Source: GCA-2717185 sp964386465 (lineage in GTDB: Bacteria > Pseudomonadota > Alphaproteobacteria > UBA8366 > GCA-2717185). From it: a stretch of 31,866 nt of DNA. The notes beneath the pieces are model-generated. The model worked only from the letters and a program-made list of their open reading frames with translations, was not told the DNA's origin and made no database searches. Location: assembly GCA_964386465.1 (NCBI GenBank), contig CAYLTU010000027.1, positions 1 to 31,866 of the forward strand, read 5' to 3'. Below, piece by piece: positions 1-7,680 of this stretch (its first letter is position 1; each line of letters starts with the position of its first letter). The translations under genes were made by a program, and so were the position numbers.

Positions 1-150
1 AGATGCCGAAATTCGCGCAATTGGCCTGAAAATCCGTATTCTTCACGACCGACTAATGATAATCAAGACGGTCTCCGGCCTGATTCTGTGATAGCCGGCA
101 GATATCTAGGTATCGATGTCGAGAATTACTTTGTTGTCTATTGTAAATAG
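1..150 (+). other. possible 3' end of an unidentified CDS
   Basis: Frame 1 is open from the first base of the window to a TAG at 148-150, about 49 codons. The last residues read GRYLGIDVENYFVVYCK. I recognise no family in it, and the N-terminal part has no typical composition, so it may be chance. If real, it is the truncated C-terminus of a gene lying outside the window. Confidence 0.15.
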
Positions 151-204
151 AGTGATTCGTTAAACGTTGTCTGTATGGCGTAATCTCATCAACAGTAATT
201 TCGT

Positions 205-503
205 GTCCTAAATAGCTCCAAAAATTTCGAGCAGCGCCTTCCTCCGGATGGTACGGAACAAAACCCGCCTCCGAAATTCCGGATATTGTCGATCGCGGCG
301 GCTTCGCCGCGTTTATCGGCGGTGAGCGCTCGACACTGCACGCGGGCGTCTTTTTCATCTCCAATGACAACCTTCGCCTGCTCGCCGCGTTCACGACAGT
401 AAGAAACGGCGTTTCGAGATTTCAGCCGAACCGTTGAATTTCCAATGTCGATGGTGTCGGAATCGGCCATACTCGCGAACTGGCTGACATCGCTTTTCCC
501 ACC
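205..503 (-). pseudogene. decayed thermonuclease-like (SNase) remnant
   Basis: Read on the minus strand from about 503, the translation runs into ASMADSDTIDIGNSTVRL, then a segment with Cys, GEQA, IGDEKDARVQCRAL and DKRGE. This order resembles the N-terminal half of small alphaproteobacterial staphylococcal-nuclease-like proteins (DGDTIxIGxxxxRL, CGxxA, VxCxxxxxDxYGR). The GIDAPE-type catalytic segment is missing. The continuation expected near the C-terminus (FVPYHPEEGAARNFW) lies in a different frame at about 210-270. A frameshifted, internally deleted relic fits best. There is no intact start, and the resemblance is judged by eye, so chance similarity is possible. Confidence 0.33.
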
Positions 504-533
504 AAATCAATCCTGCATGCGTTGCGCTGCTTC

Positions 534-3500
534 ATGAAGCCATTTTTGAAAATCTTAAGATTGCTTCTCAAAACCGTCTATGTGAAGGCGCGGAGGATGT
601 CCGCGCGACCGGACGATGGTCCGATACTGACAAGCTACCAAGGCCGTAAGGTCGAATTCGACGAAGCGTTCTACCGGGCCCGCTATGCGGACGTCGCCGT
701 CACGGGGACGGACCCCTTTAAGCATTTCATCCTATTCGGGGTCTTGGAAGGCCGATACCCAAATAGCGGCGAAGAGCTCAAGTCCATGGTCGATGAAGAC
801 TATTATCTGGAAACTTATCCCGACGTTTTGGATAGCGGTCTGGAGCCTTTCGAACATTTCCTGCGTATCGGCGCAAGCGCCGGATACATACCCGGCCCTG
901 AATTCGACGCAACTTTCTACGACGCGCACTTCGGGGACGATGAGGCGAGAGAAGACGGCAGGACAAAGCAGTGCCATAATTTGAGCGAAGATCTGGAGGC
1001 GTTGCGGCCCGTCGCGCCGTTCCGCTTCGATGCTATCGCGGAACGTTACAGAACAAGCGGACTGCCGGTAATCCTGGTCGTGTCGCACGGGTTGGGTGGC
1101 GGGACGCTTCGGTATATCAACGAGTTGACCGGATTTTTTTCGGGACGCGCGCATTTTCTGATTCTGGAACCGCTCTACGGAAGTTCCTGGGAACCTCAGG
1201 CGAACCGAAAGATCGTCCTCCGTCCGGCAGCGGTGGACGAGGATAACCGTTTGGTCATCGACACCTTCGAAGACTACGACCATCTCATGAACGTACTGCG
1301 GGAATGCGGCGTTACGCGTGTCAGCCTTCAGCATCTTCTATATGTAAACTTCGACGTAAAGCGGTTGATCGACAAATTGAATGTCCCGTTTGACTTCACC
1401 GTCCATGACTATTTTACCATTTGCCCCTACGTCAATTTGACGACCTCTGAAGCCAAATATTGCGGCGAACCCGCTTCTGCCGAATGTAATCGGTGTATCT
1501 CCCAGCGGATGGTTCACGGGGCGCGGGACATAATTTGGTGGCGTAAGTCGTTCGAATGGCTGTTTCGGCATGCCGACAGGGTCATTTGTCCGTCCAAGGA
1601 CACCGCCGGAAGGCTGTCGCGGTATTTCGATTGCGACAGTTTGAAAATGGTCTATCACGGCTCGCTTCTACCCGGGATGCCGCTTGCGCGGGATGTGAGA
1701 GCCACGAATGTTGCGGCGGGCGAACCGCTCCGAGTCGCGGTTCTGGGAGTTCTGGCGCCGCACAAGGGCGCCCACGTCGTGGCCGCCTGCGCCAAGTTGT
1801 CGAAGCAGCAGGACAAACCCATCGAGTTTCACGTTATCGGATCCTCGCAGATACCGTTGCCGTCGGCCCCCGAGGCGCTGCTCTTCGAGACCGGGTCTTA
1901 TGCGGAGGGCGAAGCGGGAAAGATTCTCGATGAGGTCAAACCGCATCTGATCTGGTTTCCGGCACAATGGCCCGAGACGTACAGCTATACGCTGAGTGAA
2001 GCCCTTGTTGCGCGCTTGCCGGTCGTGGTTCCGGAAATCGGTGCGTTTTCGGAGCGCCTGCAAGGTCGGCCATGGACATGGACGCTGAACTGGAACACCG
2101 ACCCTGACGATATATTGTCGTTTTTCGAGCGAATTCGTCGGGAGCACTTCCTGACCGCGACCGCACCGCCGGTATCCGAAGCCGTCAGCCGCGAAACCTC
2201 GAATTTCTACAAGGATGAGTTCCTCGACTCGAGCGAGCCGGAGGGACCGATAGATCTCCGCAGTGCGGATAAGCTGTCTGTTGTCGCGGTCCTGCAGGAA
2301 TCGCTGACCCGCTCTCCCGGTGTTATTGCCGGTTCGCCCGACGCATGCGGTTATATCCGCGGGCTCCTACCACTGAAGGAACTGGCCGCCTCGGGTGAGC
2401 TCGAATTCGTTGTAGTCGAGGAAGACGAGGTTTCCGACTATGTCGCGGACCTATTTTTCACTCAGCGAACGGCTATCGGCAGCGCCGATCAGGCAAACAA
2501 CATCGTCACTCATTGCCAAAAGGCCGGTATGAAGATCGTCTACGATATCGACGACGATCTGTTCAGTCTCGACGCCGGCCATTCGGAATATGTGAACTAT
2601 CAGAACATTCTTGCCGGAGCGTTTCAGCTGTTGATCCAGGCGGATCTGGTGTTCGTGTCGACAAATCAGTTGAAGTCGCATTTGGAGAAATGGAACGAAC
2701 ATATCGAGGTCGTCGAAAACACATTGGATGATGAAATATGGGAACTGGATGGTGCCGAACCCCGTATTTCGCGCGGCACCCGATCCGATCCGGTCCGCAT
2801 ACTCTATATGGGGACGATGACCCATGGTGCGGACATCCAGCTGATCGAGGATCCGGTTCGTCGCCTATGCGAAGAATTTGGAAGTCGTGTTGAATTCGAA
2901 GTCGTCGGAGTAGAGATACCGGGAAAGTTACCAGACTGGTGTAGCAGAGTGGAAGTCTCACCTGAAATCAGTGAATCCTACCCTGCCTTCGTCAATTGGC
3001 TGCAATCTGAAAATCGCTGGCACATCGGTGTTGCACCCTTGGTGGACAGCAAATTCAATCGTGCCAAGAGCGGCATAAAGTATCTGGACTATGCGGCGCT
3101 CGGACTCGCGGTCGCGTGCTCGGATATCCAAGGTTACCGCGATATTATCCGTTCCGAAGATGACGGTCTCTTGGTCGAAAGTACCGAAGAGGCTTGGTAT
3201 GAGGCGCTACGACGTCTCATTTTGGACAACGAATTTCGGCGGCGTTTGCAGGAGAACGCCACGCAAAATCTGCGGCGCAAATATCCGCTGAATAGTGTTT
3301 TCAATACGCGGCTTTCGTCCTTGAAATCGTTGCTGCGGCGCAAAGACGCTTCGATGTCCGGTTGGCGTCGGTTTTTCGGTGATCGGCCGGAAAGGGAACC
3401 TACTCGGGAATCAATCGCAAAACTTTTTTTGACGGGACAGGGCTTGGAGATTGGCGCGCTTCAGAACCCGCTCGCGGTCCCGGATGGCGTGTCGGTGAAA

Positions 3501-4079
3501 TACGTCGACCGTTTTCCAAAGGACAAGCTTTACGAACATTACCCAGAGCTTCTCGCCGATAACTTCGTCGACGTCGACCTCATCGACAACGGCGAAACAC
3601 TCTCGACGATCCCGGAGAATTCGCAACAATTCGTCATCGCAAACCACTTCCTTGAACATTGCGAAAATCCGCTTGGGACACTGCAGAATCTGATCGGCGT
3701 CCTGGTCGCAGGTGGCGTGCTTTATGCGGCGGTACCCGATCGCCGGCATACCTTCGACCGAAATCGAATCAGAACCTCGCTCGAACATTTGATCGAGGAC
3801 TACCAAAAAGGCGCGTCAGGTAGCCGGCGCGCTCACTTTTTGGATTGGGTCCGCTTTGCAGAACCCGAATTTGGACAGGATTACGGCTCGGAAGATGAAA
3901 TCCAGGCCCGCGCCGATGCGCTGGAGGCGATGGATTACAGTATCCATTTCCATGTCTGGGAAACCGGCGACGTCTGGGAATTTATAAATTATTCAATCGA
4001 AGAACTGCGGCTCCCGGTCTCTCTCGAGTATTTTGGCGAGCTTCAGGACGAAATTCTTTTCGTTCTGCGCAAGCAATAA
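534..4079 (+). CDS. tri-domain glycosyltransferase-glycosyltransferase-methyltransferase
   Basis: A protein of about 1181 residues, probably cytosolic and acting in surface polysaccharide or glycan assembly. Numbering is from an in-frame TTG at 522; ATG at 534 is preferred. Residues 45-125 hold two copies of the FYxxxYxDVxxxGxxPFxHFxxxGxxEGRxP-type repeat seen next to many glycosyltransferases. Residues about 180-560 form a first GT-B (GT4-like) domain with SHGLGGGT, ADRVICPSKD, VLGVLAPHKG and the WPETYSYTLSEAL donor-site segment. Residues about 585-950 form a second GT-B-like domain with YDIDDDLFSL, ILYMGTMTHGAD and APLVDSKFNRAKSGIKYLDYA. Residues about 970-1181 form a class I SAM-methyltransferase-like domain with GLEIGALQNPLAVP and NHFLEHCENP. 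The gene stands alone and is more AT-rich than the sulfur genes downstream. Acceptor and donor sugars cannot be read from sequence. Confidence 0.85.
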   Translation: MKPFLKILRLLLKTVYVKARRMSARPDDGPILTSYQGRKVEFDEAFYRARYADVAVTGTDPFKHFILFGVLEGRYPNSGEELKSMVDEDYYLETYPDVLDSGLEPFEHFLRIGASAGYIPGPEFDATFYDAHFGDDEAREDGRTKQCHNLSEDLEALRPVAPFRFDAIAERYRTSGLPVILVVSHGLGGGTLRYINELTGFFSGRAHFLILEPLYGSSWEPQANRKIVLRPAAVDEDNRLVIDTFEDYDHLMNVLRECGVTRVSLQHLLYVNFDVKRLIDKLNVPFDFTVHDYFTICPYVNLTTSEAKYCGEPASAECNRCISQRMVHGARDIIWWRKSFEWLFRHADRVICPSKDTAGRLSRYFDCDSLKMVYHGSLLPGMPLARDVRATNVAAGEPLRVAVLGVLAPHKGAHVVAACAKLSKQQDKPIEFHVIGSSQIPLPSAPEALLFETGSYAEGEAGKILDEVKPHLIWFPAQWPETYSYTLSEALVARLPVVVPEIGAFSERLQGRPWTWTLNWNTDPDDILSFFERIRREHFLTATAPPVSEAVSRETSNFYKDEFLDSSEPEGPIDLRSADKLSVVAVLQESLTRSPGVIAGSPDACGYIRGLLPLKELAASGELEFVVVEEDEVSDYVADLFFTQRTAIGSADQANNIVTHCQKAGMKIVYDIDDDLFSLDAGHSEYVNYQNILAGAFQLLIQADLVFVSTNQLKSHLEKWNEHIEVVENTLDDEIWELDGAEPRISRGTRSDPVRILYMGTMTHGADIQLIEDPVRRLCEEFGSRVEFEVVGVEIPGKLPDWCSRVEVSPEISESYPAFVNWLQSENRWHIGVAPLVDSKFNRAKSGIKYLDYAALGLAVACSDIQGYRDIIRSEDDGLLVESTEEAWYEALRRLILDNEFRRRLQENATQNLRRKYPLNSVFNTRLSSLKSLLRRKDASMSGWRRFFGDRPEREPTRESIAKLFLTGQGLEIGALQNPLAVPDGVSVKYVDRFPKDKLYEHYPELLADNFVDVDLIDNGETLSTIPENSQQFVIANHFLEHCENPLGTLQNLIGVLVAGGVLYAAVPDRRHTFDRNRIRTSLEHLIEDYQKGASGSRRAHFLDWVRFAEPEFGQDYGSEDEIQARADALEAMDYSIHFHVWETGDVWEFINYSIEELRLPVSLEYFGELQDEILFVLRKQ

Positions 4080-4183
4080 GGCTATTCCGACGGCGCGTTG
4101 GAATGAAATGCGGCAATAGTGGAAGCGATTCCTTCCGCAAGTTCTTCGGCCTATCGCCTAGAAGGCGGTTATCGAGTCCGTTG

Positions 4184-4405
4184 TTAAGAAGCCGGTTTGA
4201 GCTTTGAGAACGGCGTTATCGCAGCGATGATTTCGTCGAAGATTTTGCATAGAAGTTTTCGCAACCATTTGAGGATGAGGCGCAGCTTGTAGCCGACGGC
4301 GGTCATGACGGCGTTGATCCAGTCTCCGTTTCGGCCCTTTAGGAAGTTGCGGTCGAGATGGCTTTCGGTTTTGCAATGGCCGATGACGGCTTCGATGGCG
4401 GAGAA
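4184..4405 (-). mobile_element. IS5-family transposase C-terminal remnant
   Basis: On the minus strand from about 4405 to the TAA at 4184-4186 the frame reads SAIEAVIGHCKTESHLDRN, FLKGRNGDWINAVMTAVGY, LRLILKWLRKLLCKIFDEI and ends FSKLKPAS. This is the typical C-terminal block of IS5-type DDE transposases (AIEAVIGHxKxxxxxxRNxLKGxxGDxINAVxxAxGYN). Everything upstream (DDE catalytic core, N-terminus) is missing, and the frame is lost at about 4405, so the element cannot move by itself. It marks an old insertion and deletion at the boundary between the glycosyltransferase and the sulfur/respiration region. Confidence 0.75.
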
Positions 4406-4568
4406 TGTCTACCGTCTGCTTGACGCATTGCCGATCTTTCGGATTGTGGGCTGAAGTCATGGGCGCGATTTTTCGTAATACGTGTACGATAAAACCCAAA
4501 TTACCCAAAAACAGCGAAATGCGGGCCAATCAATACACGGGGGGAATGTGAAAATTTTGGTGCAACAG
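4406..4568. other. non-coding spacer between IS remnant and ArsR promoter
   Basis: No convincing coding frame or RNA is seen here. With the IS stump, 4080-4665 has no intact gene. The sequence turns AT-rich towards its right end, in keeping with a promoter region for the repressor gene. Confidence 0.4.
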
Positions 4569-4608
4569 TTGAATTAGATGGCATTTGGATGTATTCACCG
4601 AATCTAAT
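4569..4608 (+). promoter_or_regulatory. promoter with overlapping inverted repeat (autoregulatory operator candidate)
   Basis: TTGAAT (4569-4574) and TATTCA (4592-4597) are separated by 17 bp and make a plausible sigma-70-type promoter. It is bracketed by the inverted repeat ATTAGAT (4573-4579) / ATCTAAT (4602-4608). A second, smaller dyad, ATTC-N3-GAAT, lies at 4593-4603. Overlap of the -35, the -10 and the expected start site is what a repressor such as the downstream ArsR protein would need for autoregulation. All of this is inferred from sequence. Confidence 0.45.
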
Positions 4609-4665
4609 ATGTCTGCACACTATAGAGCCGGACTCGTTTTTCCGGTGTCAGCGAATGTAGAGGTC

Positions 4666-5037
4666 ATGGATACACAAATGATCGAAAGTGCCCGCGAGGC
4701 GACTGGGTTTCTAAAGGCATTGGCGAACGAAAACCGCCTCATGATCCTGTGCTATTTAGCCGAAGGCGAAAAGTCGGTTTCGGAACTTGAAGGACTCCTC
4801 GGTATTCGGCAGCCGACGCTGTCGCAGCAGCTGGCGCGGTTGCGCGTAGAAGGGTTGGTGCGGACGCGGCGCGACGCGAAGATGATCTATTACTCGATCG
4901 GCAGTTCCGAGGTGGGGCTGATCATCCAGCTCATGTACAAGCTGTTCTGCGAGAAGGATCAATCTCCCGTCATCACGCTCGACAGGTCGACGGAAACCAG
5001 CGCAACAATGAAAAGCAAAGAACCGGTCGACGCATAG
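4666..5037 (+). CDS. ArsR/SmtB-family repressor, SqrR/BigR-like persulfide sensor
   Basis: A winged-helix repressor with the ArsR pattern: LKALANENRLMILCYL, then the recognition helix RQPTLSQQLARLRVEGLV and the wing RRDAKMIYYSI. It has no CVC metal site. Instead it has one Cys in the RLMILCYL helix and one in the C-terminal LFCEKD. They are 66 residues apart, the same spacing as Cys41/Cys107 in SqrR, where sulfane sulfur links the pair. That makes a reactive-sulfur sensor likely. The frame extends upstream to a TTG at 4585 and an ATG at 4609. I chose ATG 4666 because the best promoter lies at 4569-4597 and AGAGG occurs at 4659-4663, although that spacing is short; ATG 4609 or 4678 is possible. 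It is convergent with the oxidase operon and is a likely regulator of sulfur genes. Confidence 0.85.
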   Translation: MDTQMIESAREATGFLKALANENRLMILCYLAEGEKSVSELEGLLGIRQPTLSQQLARLRVEGLVRTRRDAKMIYYSIGSSEVGLIIQLMYKLFCEKDQSPVITLDRSTETSATMKSKEPVDA

Positions 5038-5180
5038 CCCAGCCGGTCCGGCCAGGAGTCCCAGAACAGGCCCAACGGGACCTGACAGAAACCGCGTCGG
5101 AACCGGTAGCCGTCAGGTCGTGTAGGAGCGACCACGAATGGCGCACGCTTCCGCGCCACTTCATCACGTGCGGGTCGCGG

Positions 5181-6713
5181 TTACTCCGCCGGCGCCGGCG
5201 AGGCTGCGGGTTCCGCGATAGCACGGGATTTCGCCAGATCACGGCCGAGGACAAACAATCCCACGGCCATGCAAATTCCAAAGGCAAGGATGAAGTAGCC
5301 ATAGATCATCCAGCCTTCCTGATCCCAGGAGGCAAAACGGCGCGGCATGCCCGCCGCGCCCGCCATCAGGAAGGTATAGGAAGCGCCCAAGGCGCCGATC
5401 GTATAGAGGGTAACGAACCACTGTCCGAGCTTATTGTCCAACTTCCGGCCAGTGATTACCGGATAGTGATGCATCATCACCCCGAACCACATCAACGCCA
5501 TGGAAATCAGAACGGCCATGGCGTGACCGGACTGCCACATGGTGCCATGGAGTTGGAACGACCAGGCGACGGTGGAGGTGACAATGGCGCTGACGCCGTC
5601 GAGAATATAGAGCGTAAATCCCATCAAAATGGCGATGACACCGGGTTCGGCCCGCAAGCCATGCTTCCAGATCGTCGCACAGACGGTAAAGATGGTGATC
5701 GCCGCCCCGACCCCTGTTCCCCAACTCATAATGTTGCCGTGATAGGACAAAGCGGAAGGCAATGCCGGGAACATCGTGAAGAAATGATGGAAGAAAGAGG
5801 TCACGGAAGTCAGCAGCAAGATCCATAGCGCCAGATTGGCCAGGCGGTCGCTGTAGAGTTTCCGCGTTCCGTCCGCGAGATACAGCGGCAGCGTCGCATA
5901 GACCGCGCTGATCACCATGATCGCCATGGCTTCCATCAGGTTATGGGCGAAAATGTAAAACACGAACTGGAAGACCATCGGGTCGGTCGCCCAGGCGACC
6001 CATGCCATGGGCAAGATACCGTACAACGCCAACAGCACCGCGCTGGCGACGATCAGCAGTGGCGTCCCCATGATCAAAAGGACAAATGCGGCCATGGTCA
6101 TACCCAACAGGCCGGGATCTTTCAGCGTGCGGGGCGACAGCACCAAATCTTCGCGCTTCTCATCGAAGAACAGCATTTTGATTATTTGCACCGGATACAG
6201 CACGATCACGGCAAGCAAGATCAACGCGATACCGGTAAACCCGACGACAACCACCCACATGCTCCACTGGCCGGTTAGCACGCCGACCACGGGTAGCGGG
6301 AACATCACCGTATAAGTGATCTTTAGGCCGAACAGGATGGCGATCGTAAAAATGACGCCACCTATATTCATGAACCAAAACAACAGCGCCGGAAAGATCC
6401 CGGTTACGGGTTTGCCCAAACAGCCACCGGCCCGATGCAGACCGACGCCGACCATGAGTTGAAAGAGGAATGGGAACGACATCGCCGCGCCATGGCCGGT
6501 AATCGCGGTATAGAACAGCGCGCTGTCCAATCCGAAAATTTGCGTCAAGGGCATTGCAATACCCAGGAGAACGGCCGCCGTTAGCCAGATCAGAGAGGCC
6601 ATGATCATCATTGCCGGCCAGGAATTGATTTCCTCCAGGCTGTGTTCCGTATCGACGTTAAACATGCGCCCGAAAAGGGGTACGCGTTGGATCATTGATG
6701 TTGCGGTAACCAT
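5181..6713 (-). CDS. heme-copper oxidase superfamily subunit I, NO-reductase-like (sNOR-type candidate)
   Basis: A 510-residue integral membrane protein with about 12 helices, following its CuA subunit gene by 21 bp with a GGAGG ribosome site. Heme-copper landmarks seen: His74 (TGHG, low-spin heme), His257 in FAHNLMEAM (CuB), His309-His310 (FFHH, CuB) and His397 (SGHAM, high-spin heme). Canonical oxidases have HPEVY, with the catalytic Tyr four residues after the CuB His. Here that position is Glu261, giving the HxxxE pattern of NO reductases. The alternative cbb3-type Tyr on the next helix is also absent (Ser303 by my alignment). Where most relatives have GHxH, this protein has GHAM, which suggests Met399 as low-spin heme ligand. 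A CuA-dependent NO reductase of the sNOR type fits best; automatic annotation would probably call it a cbb3-type oxidase. The substrate is inference. Confidence 0.8.
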   Translation of the reverse strand: MVTATSMIQRVPLFGRMFNVDTEHSLEEINSWPAMMIMASLIWLTAAVLLGIAMPLTQIFGLDSALFYTAITGHGAAMSFPFLFQLMVGVGLHRAGGCLGKPVTGIFPALLFWFMNIGGVIFTIAILFGLKITYTVMFPLPVVGVLTGQWSMWVVVVGFTGIALILLAVIVLYPVQIIKMLFFDEKREDLVLSPRTLKDPGLLGMTMAAFVLLIMGTPLLIVASAVLLALYGILPMAWVAWATDPMVFQFVFYIFAHNLMEAMAIMVISAVYATLPLYLADGTRKLYSDRLANLALWILLLTSVTSFFHHFFTMFPALPSALSYHGNIMSWGTGVGAAITIFTVCATIWKHGLRAEPGVIAILMGFTLYILDGVSAIVTSTVAWSFQLHGTMWQSGHAMAVLISMALMWFGVMMHHYPVITGRKLDNKLGQWFVTLYTIGALGASYTFLMAGAAGMPRRFASWDQEGWMIYGYFILAFGICMAVGLFVLGRDLAKSRAIAEPAASPAPAE

Positions 6714-6734
6714 GGTGGGTATCCTCCGAGCTCG

Positions 6735-7301
6735 TTAGCTCTTGCCAGCTTTGACCAACAGTTCGTCGCTCATTTCATGATGCGCGGCACCACAATATTC
6801 CAGGCAGCGCACTTTGTAGGCTCCCGGATCCTTAAAGGTGTAGATCAGGGATGATGGCGTTACGCCGGGAACGAGCATCATCGTGAACAGGACTTTTCCG
6901 TTGGGATGGTAGATCGCAAAGCCATGCACCGTGTCCGTGCTCTTGGCCGAGAAACGGACCGGTTTGCCGGTAACGAACTCCCGCTTCGAAATCTCATAAT
7001 TCCAGGATACGGCGGTTACGTCGACTTCTTCGACATCTTGGCCGGATTCCAAAACCTTGGCGGTGGAAATCGCTGGGATGAACTGGATGCTCAGCACATT
7101 GACAACAAGGAACAGAGCAATAACCGCGGTGATCCAAACGCTTTTGACGCGGGAAACGCTCTTTTCGTCCACGGCACCGGAAGCCGATCCGGCTTGCGAT
7201 GTCCGGTAGACAATGAAGAGGAAAACGATCAGAAACGGAAGTTGGAAAAACAGCAGAACACTAAAAGCGCCCCAACCGGACTGATAAAGAAAATCAAGCA
7301 T
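6735..7301 (-). CDS. CuA-containing cytochrome c oxidase subunit II-like protein
   Basis: A 188-residue protein with two N-terminal membrane helices (about 13-33 and 53-75) and a periplasmic cupredoxin domain. The binuclear CuA ligands are all visible: His126 (TVHGF), Cys166 and Cys170 (CLEYCGAAHHEM), His174 and Met177, with Glu168 in the backbone-ligand position. It should accept electrons from a periplasmic donor such as cytochrome c and pass them to the subunit I gene just downstream. The start ATG (7299-7301) is preceded by a G-rich Shine-Dalgarno sequence. At 188 residues it is short for an aa3 subunit II. No subunit III is present, so the enzyme appears to be a minimal two-subunit complex. 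Confidence 0.88.
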   Translation of the reverse strand: MLDFLYQSGWGAFSVLLFFQLPFLIVFLFIVYRTSQAGSASGAVDEKSVSRVKSVWITAVIALFLVVNVLSIQFIPAISTAKVLESGQDVEEVDVTAVSWNYEISKREFVTGKPVRFSAKSTDTVHGFAIYHPNGKVLFTMMLVPGVTPSSLIYTFKDPGAYKVRCLEYCGAAHHEMSDELLVKAGKS

Positions 7302-7680
7302 CGTTTACCCCCCTTCGATGAACAACTGACCGTAAATTGGTGGCCGTGCGTAGAGGTTCGACCGGCAATGTCCGCAGCAGGCGCCCGGTCGCCTTTACCC
7401 TCCCTGTAACATTCGAGCGAAGGACAACATTTTTATTCCTTCGCGCCTCGTCGCTATTTTACACATAATGCGGACAATTGTCCGGATTTGGGGCGGCAGT
7501 CGCAGTTTTTCGAAAACCCCTTGGCCGAGACCGTTTCGTCCCGTCCCCCAGCAAATCGAATGATCCGTAGACTGCAGTGCGCCCGCATTAATCTCATTAT
7601 TTGGAATTAATTCTCGTTTATTGTGTTTGGGCATTTTGGAATTGTCAAATTTGTACCGCCTTTGAGGGACCAAGAATCCC
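7302..7680. promoter_or_regulatory. divergent control region of oxidase operon and copper ATPase
   Basis: This 379-bp gene-free stretch separates the minus-strand oxidase operon from the plus-strand ATPase gene, so it must hold two divergent promoters. I found no clear sigma-70 promoter and no standard FNR (TTGAT-N4-ATCAA) box. It holds one very strong palindrome centred at 7477/7478, listed separately, and a smaller one, GAATTAATTC (7604-7613), in an AT-rich patch 70 bp before the ATPase start. Confidence 0.5.
7467..7488. promoter_or_regulatory. 22-bp near-perfect palindromic operator candidate
   Basis: The core CGGACAATTGTCCG (7471-7484) is a perfect 14-bp palindrome. It is extended by AAT and ATT on the outer sides, with one mismatched pair between core and arms, so 20 of 22 bases are symmetric. 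It lies 165 bp from the oxidase subunit II start and 192 bp from the copper ATPase start, well placed for a dimeric regulator that controls both. The regulator is unknown. Confidence 0.5.

Noticed and set aside
4158..4529. A 123-codon minus-strand open frame over the IS remnant
   Set aside because: It runs in the wrong frame; the frame one base shifted gives the transposase C-terminus.
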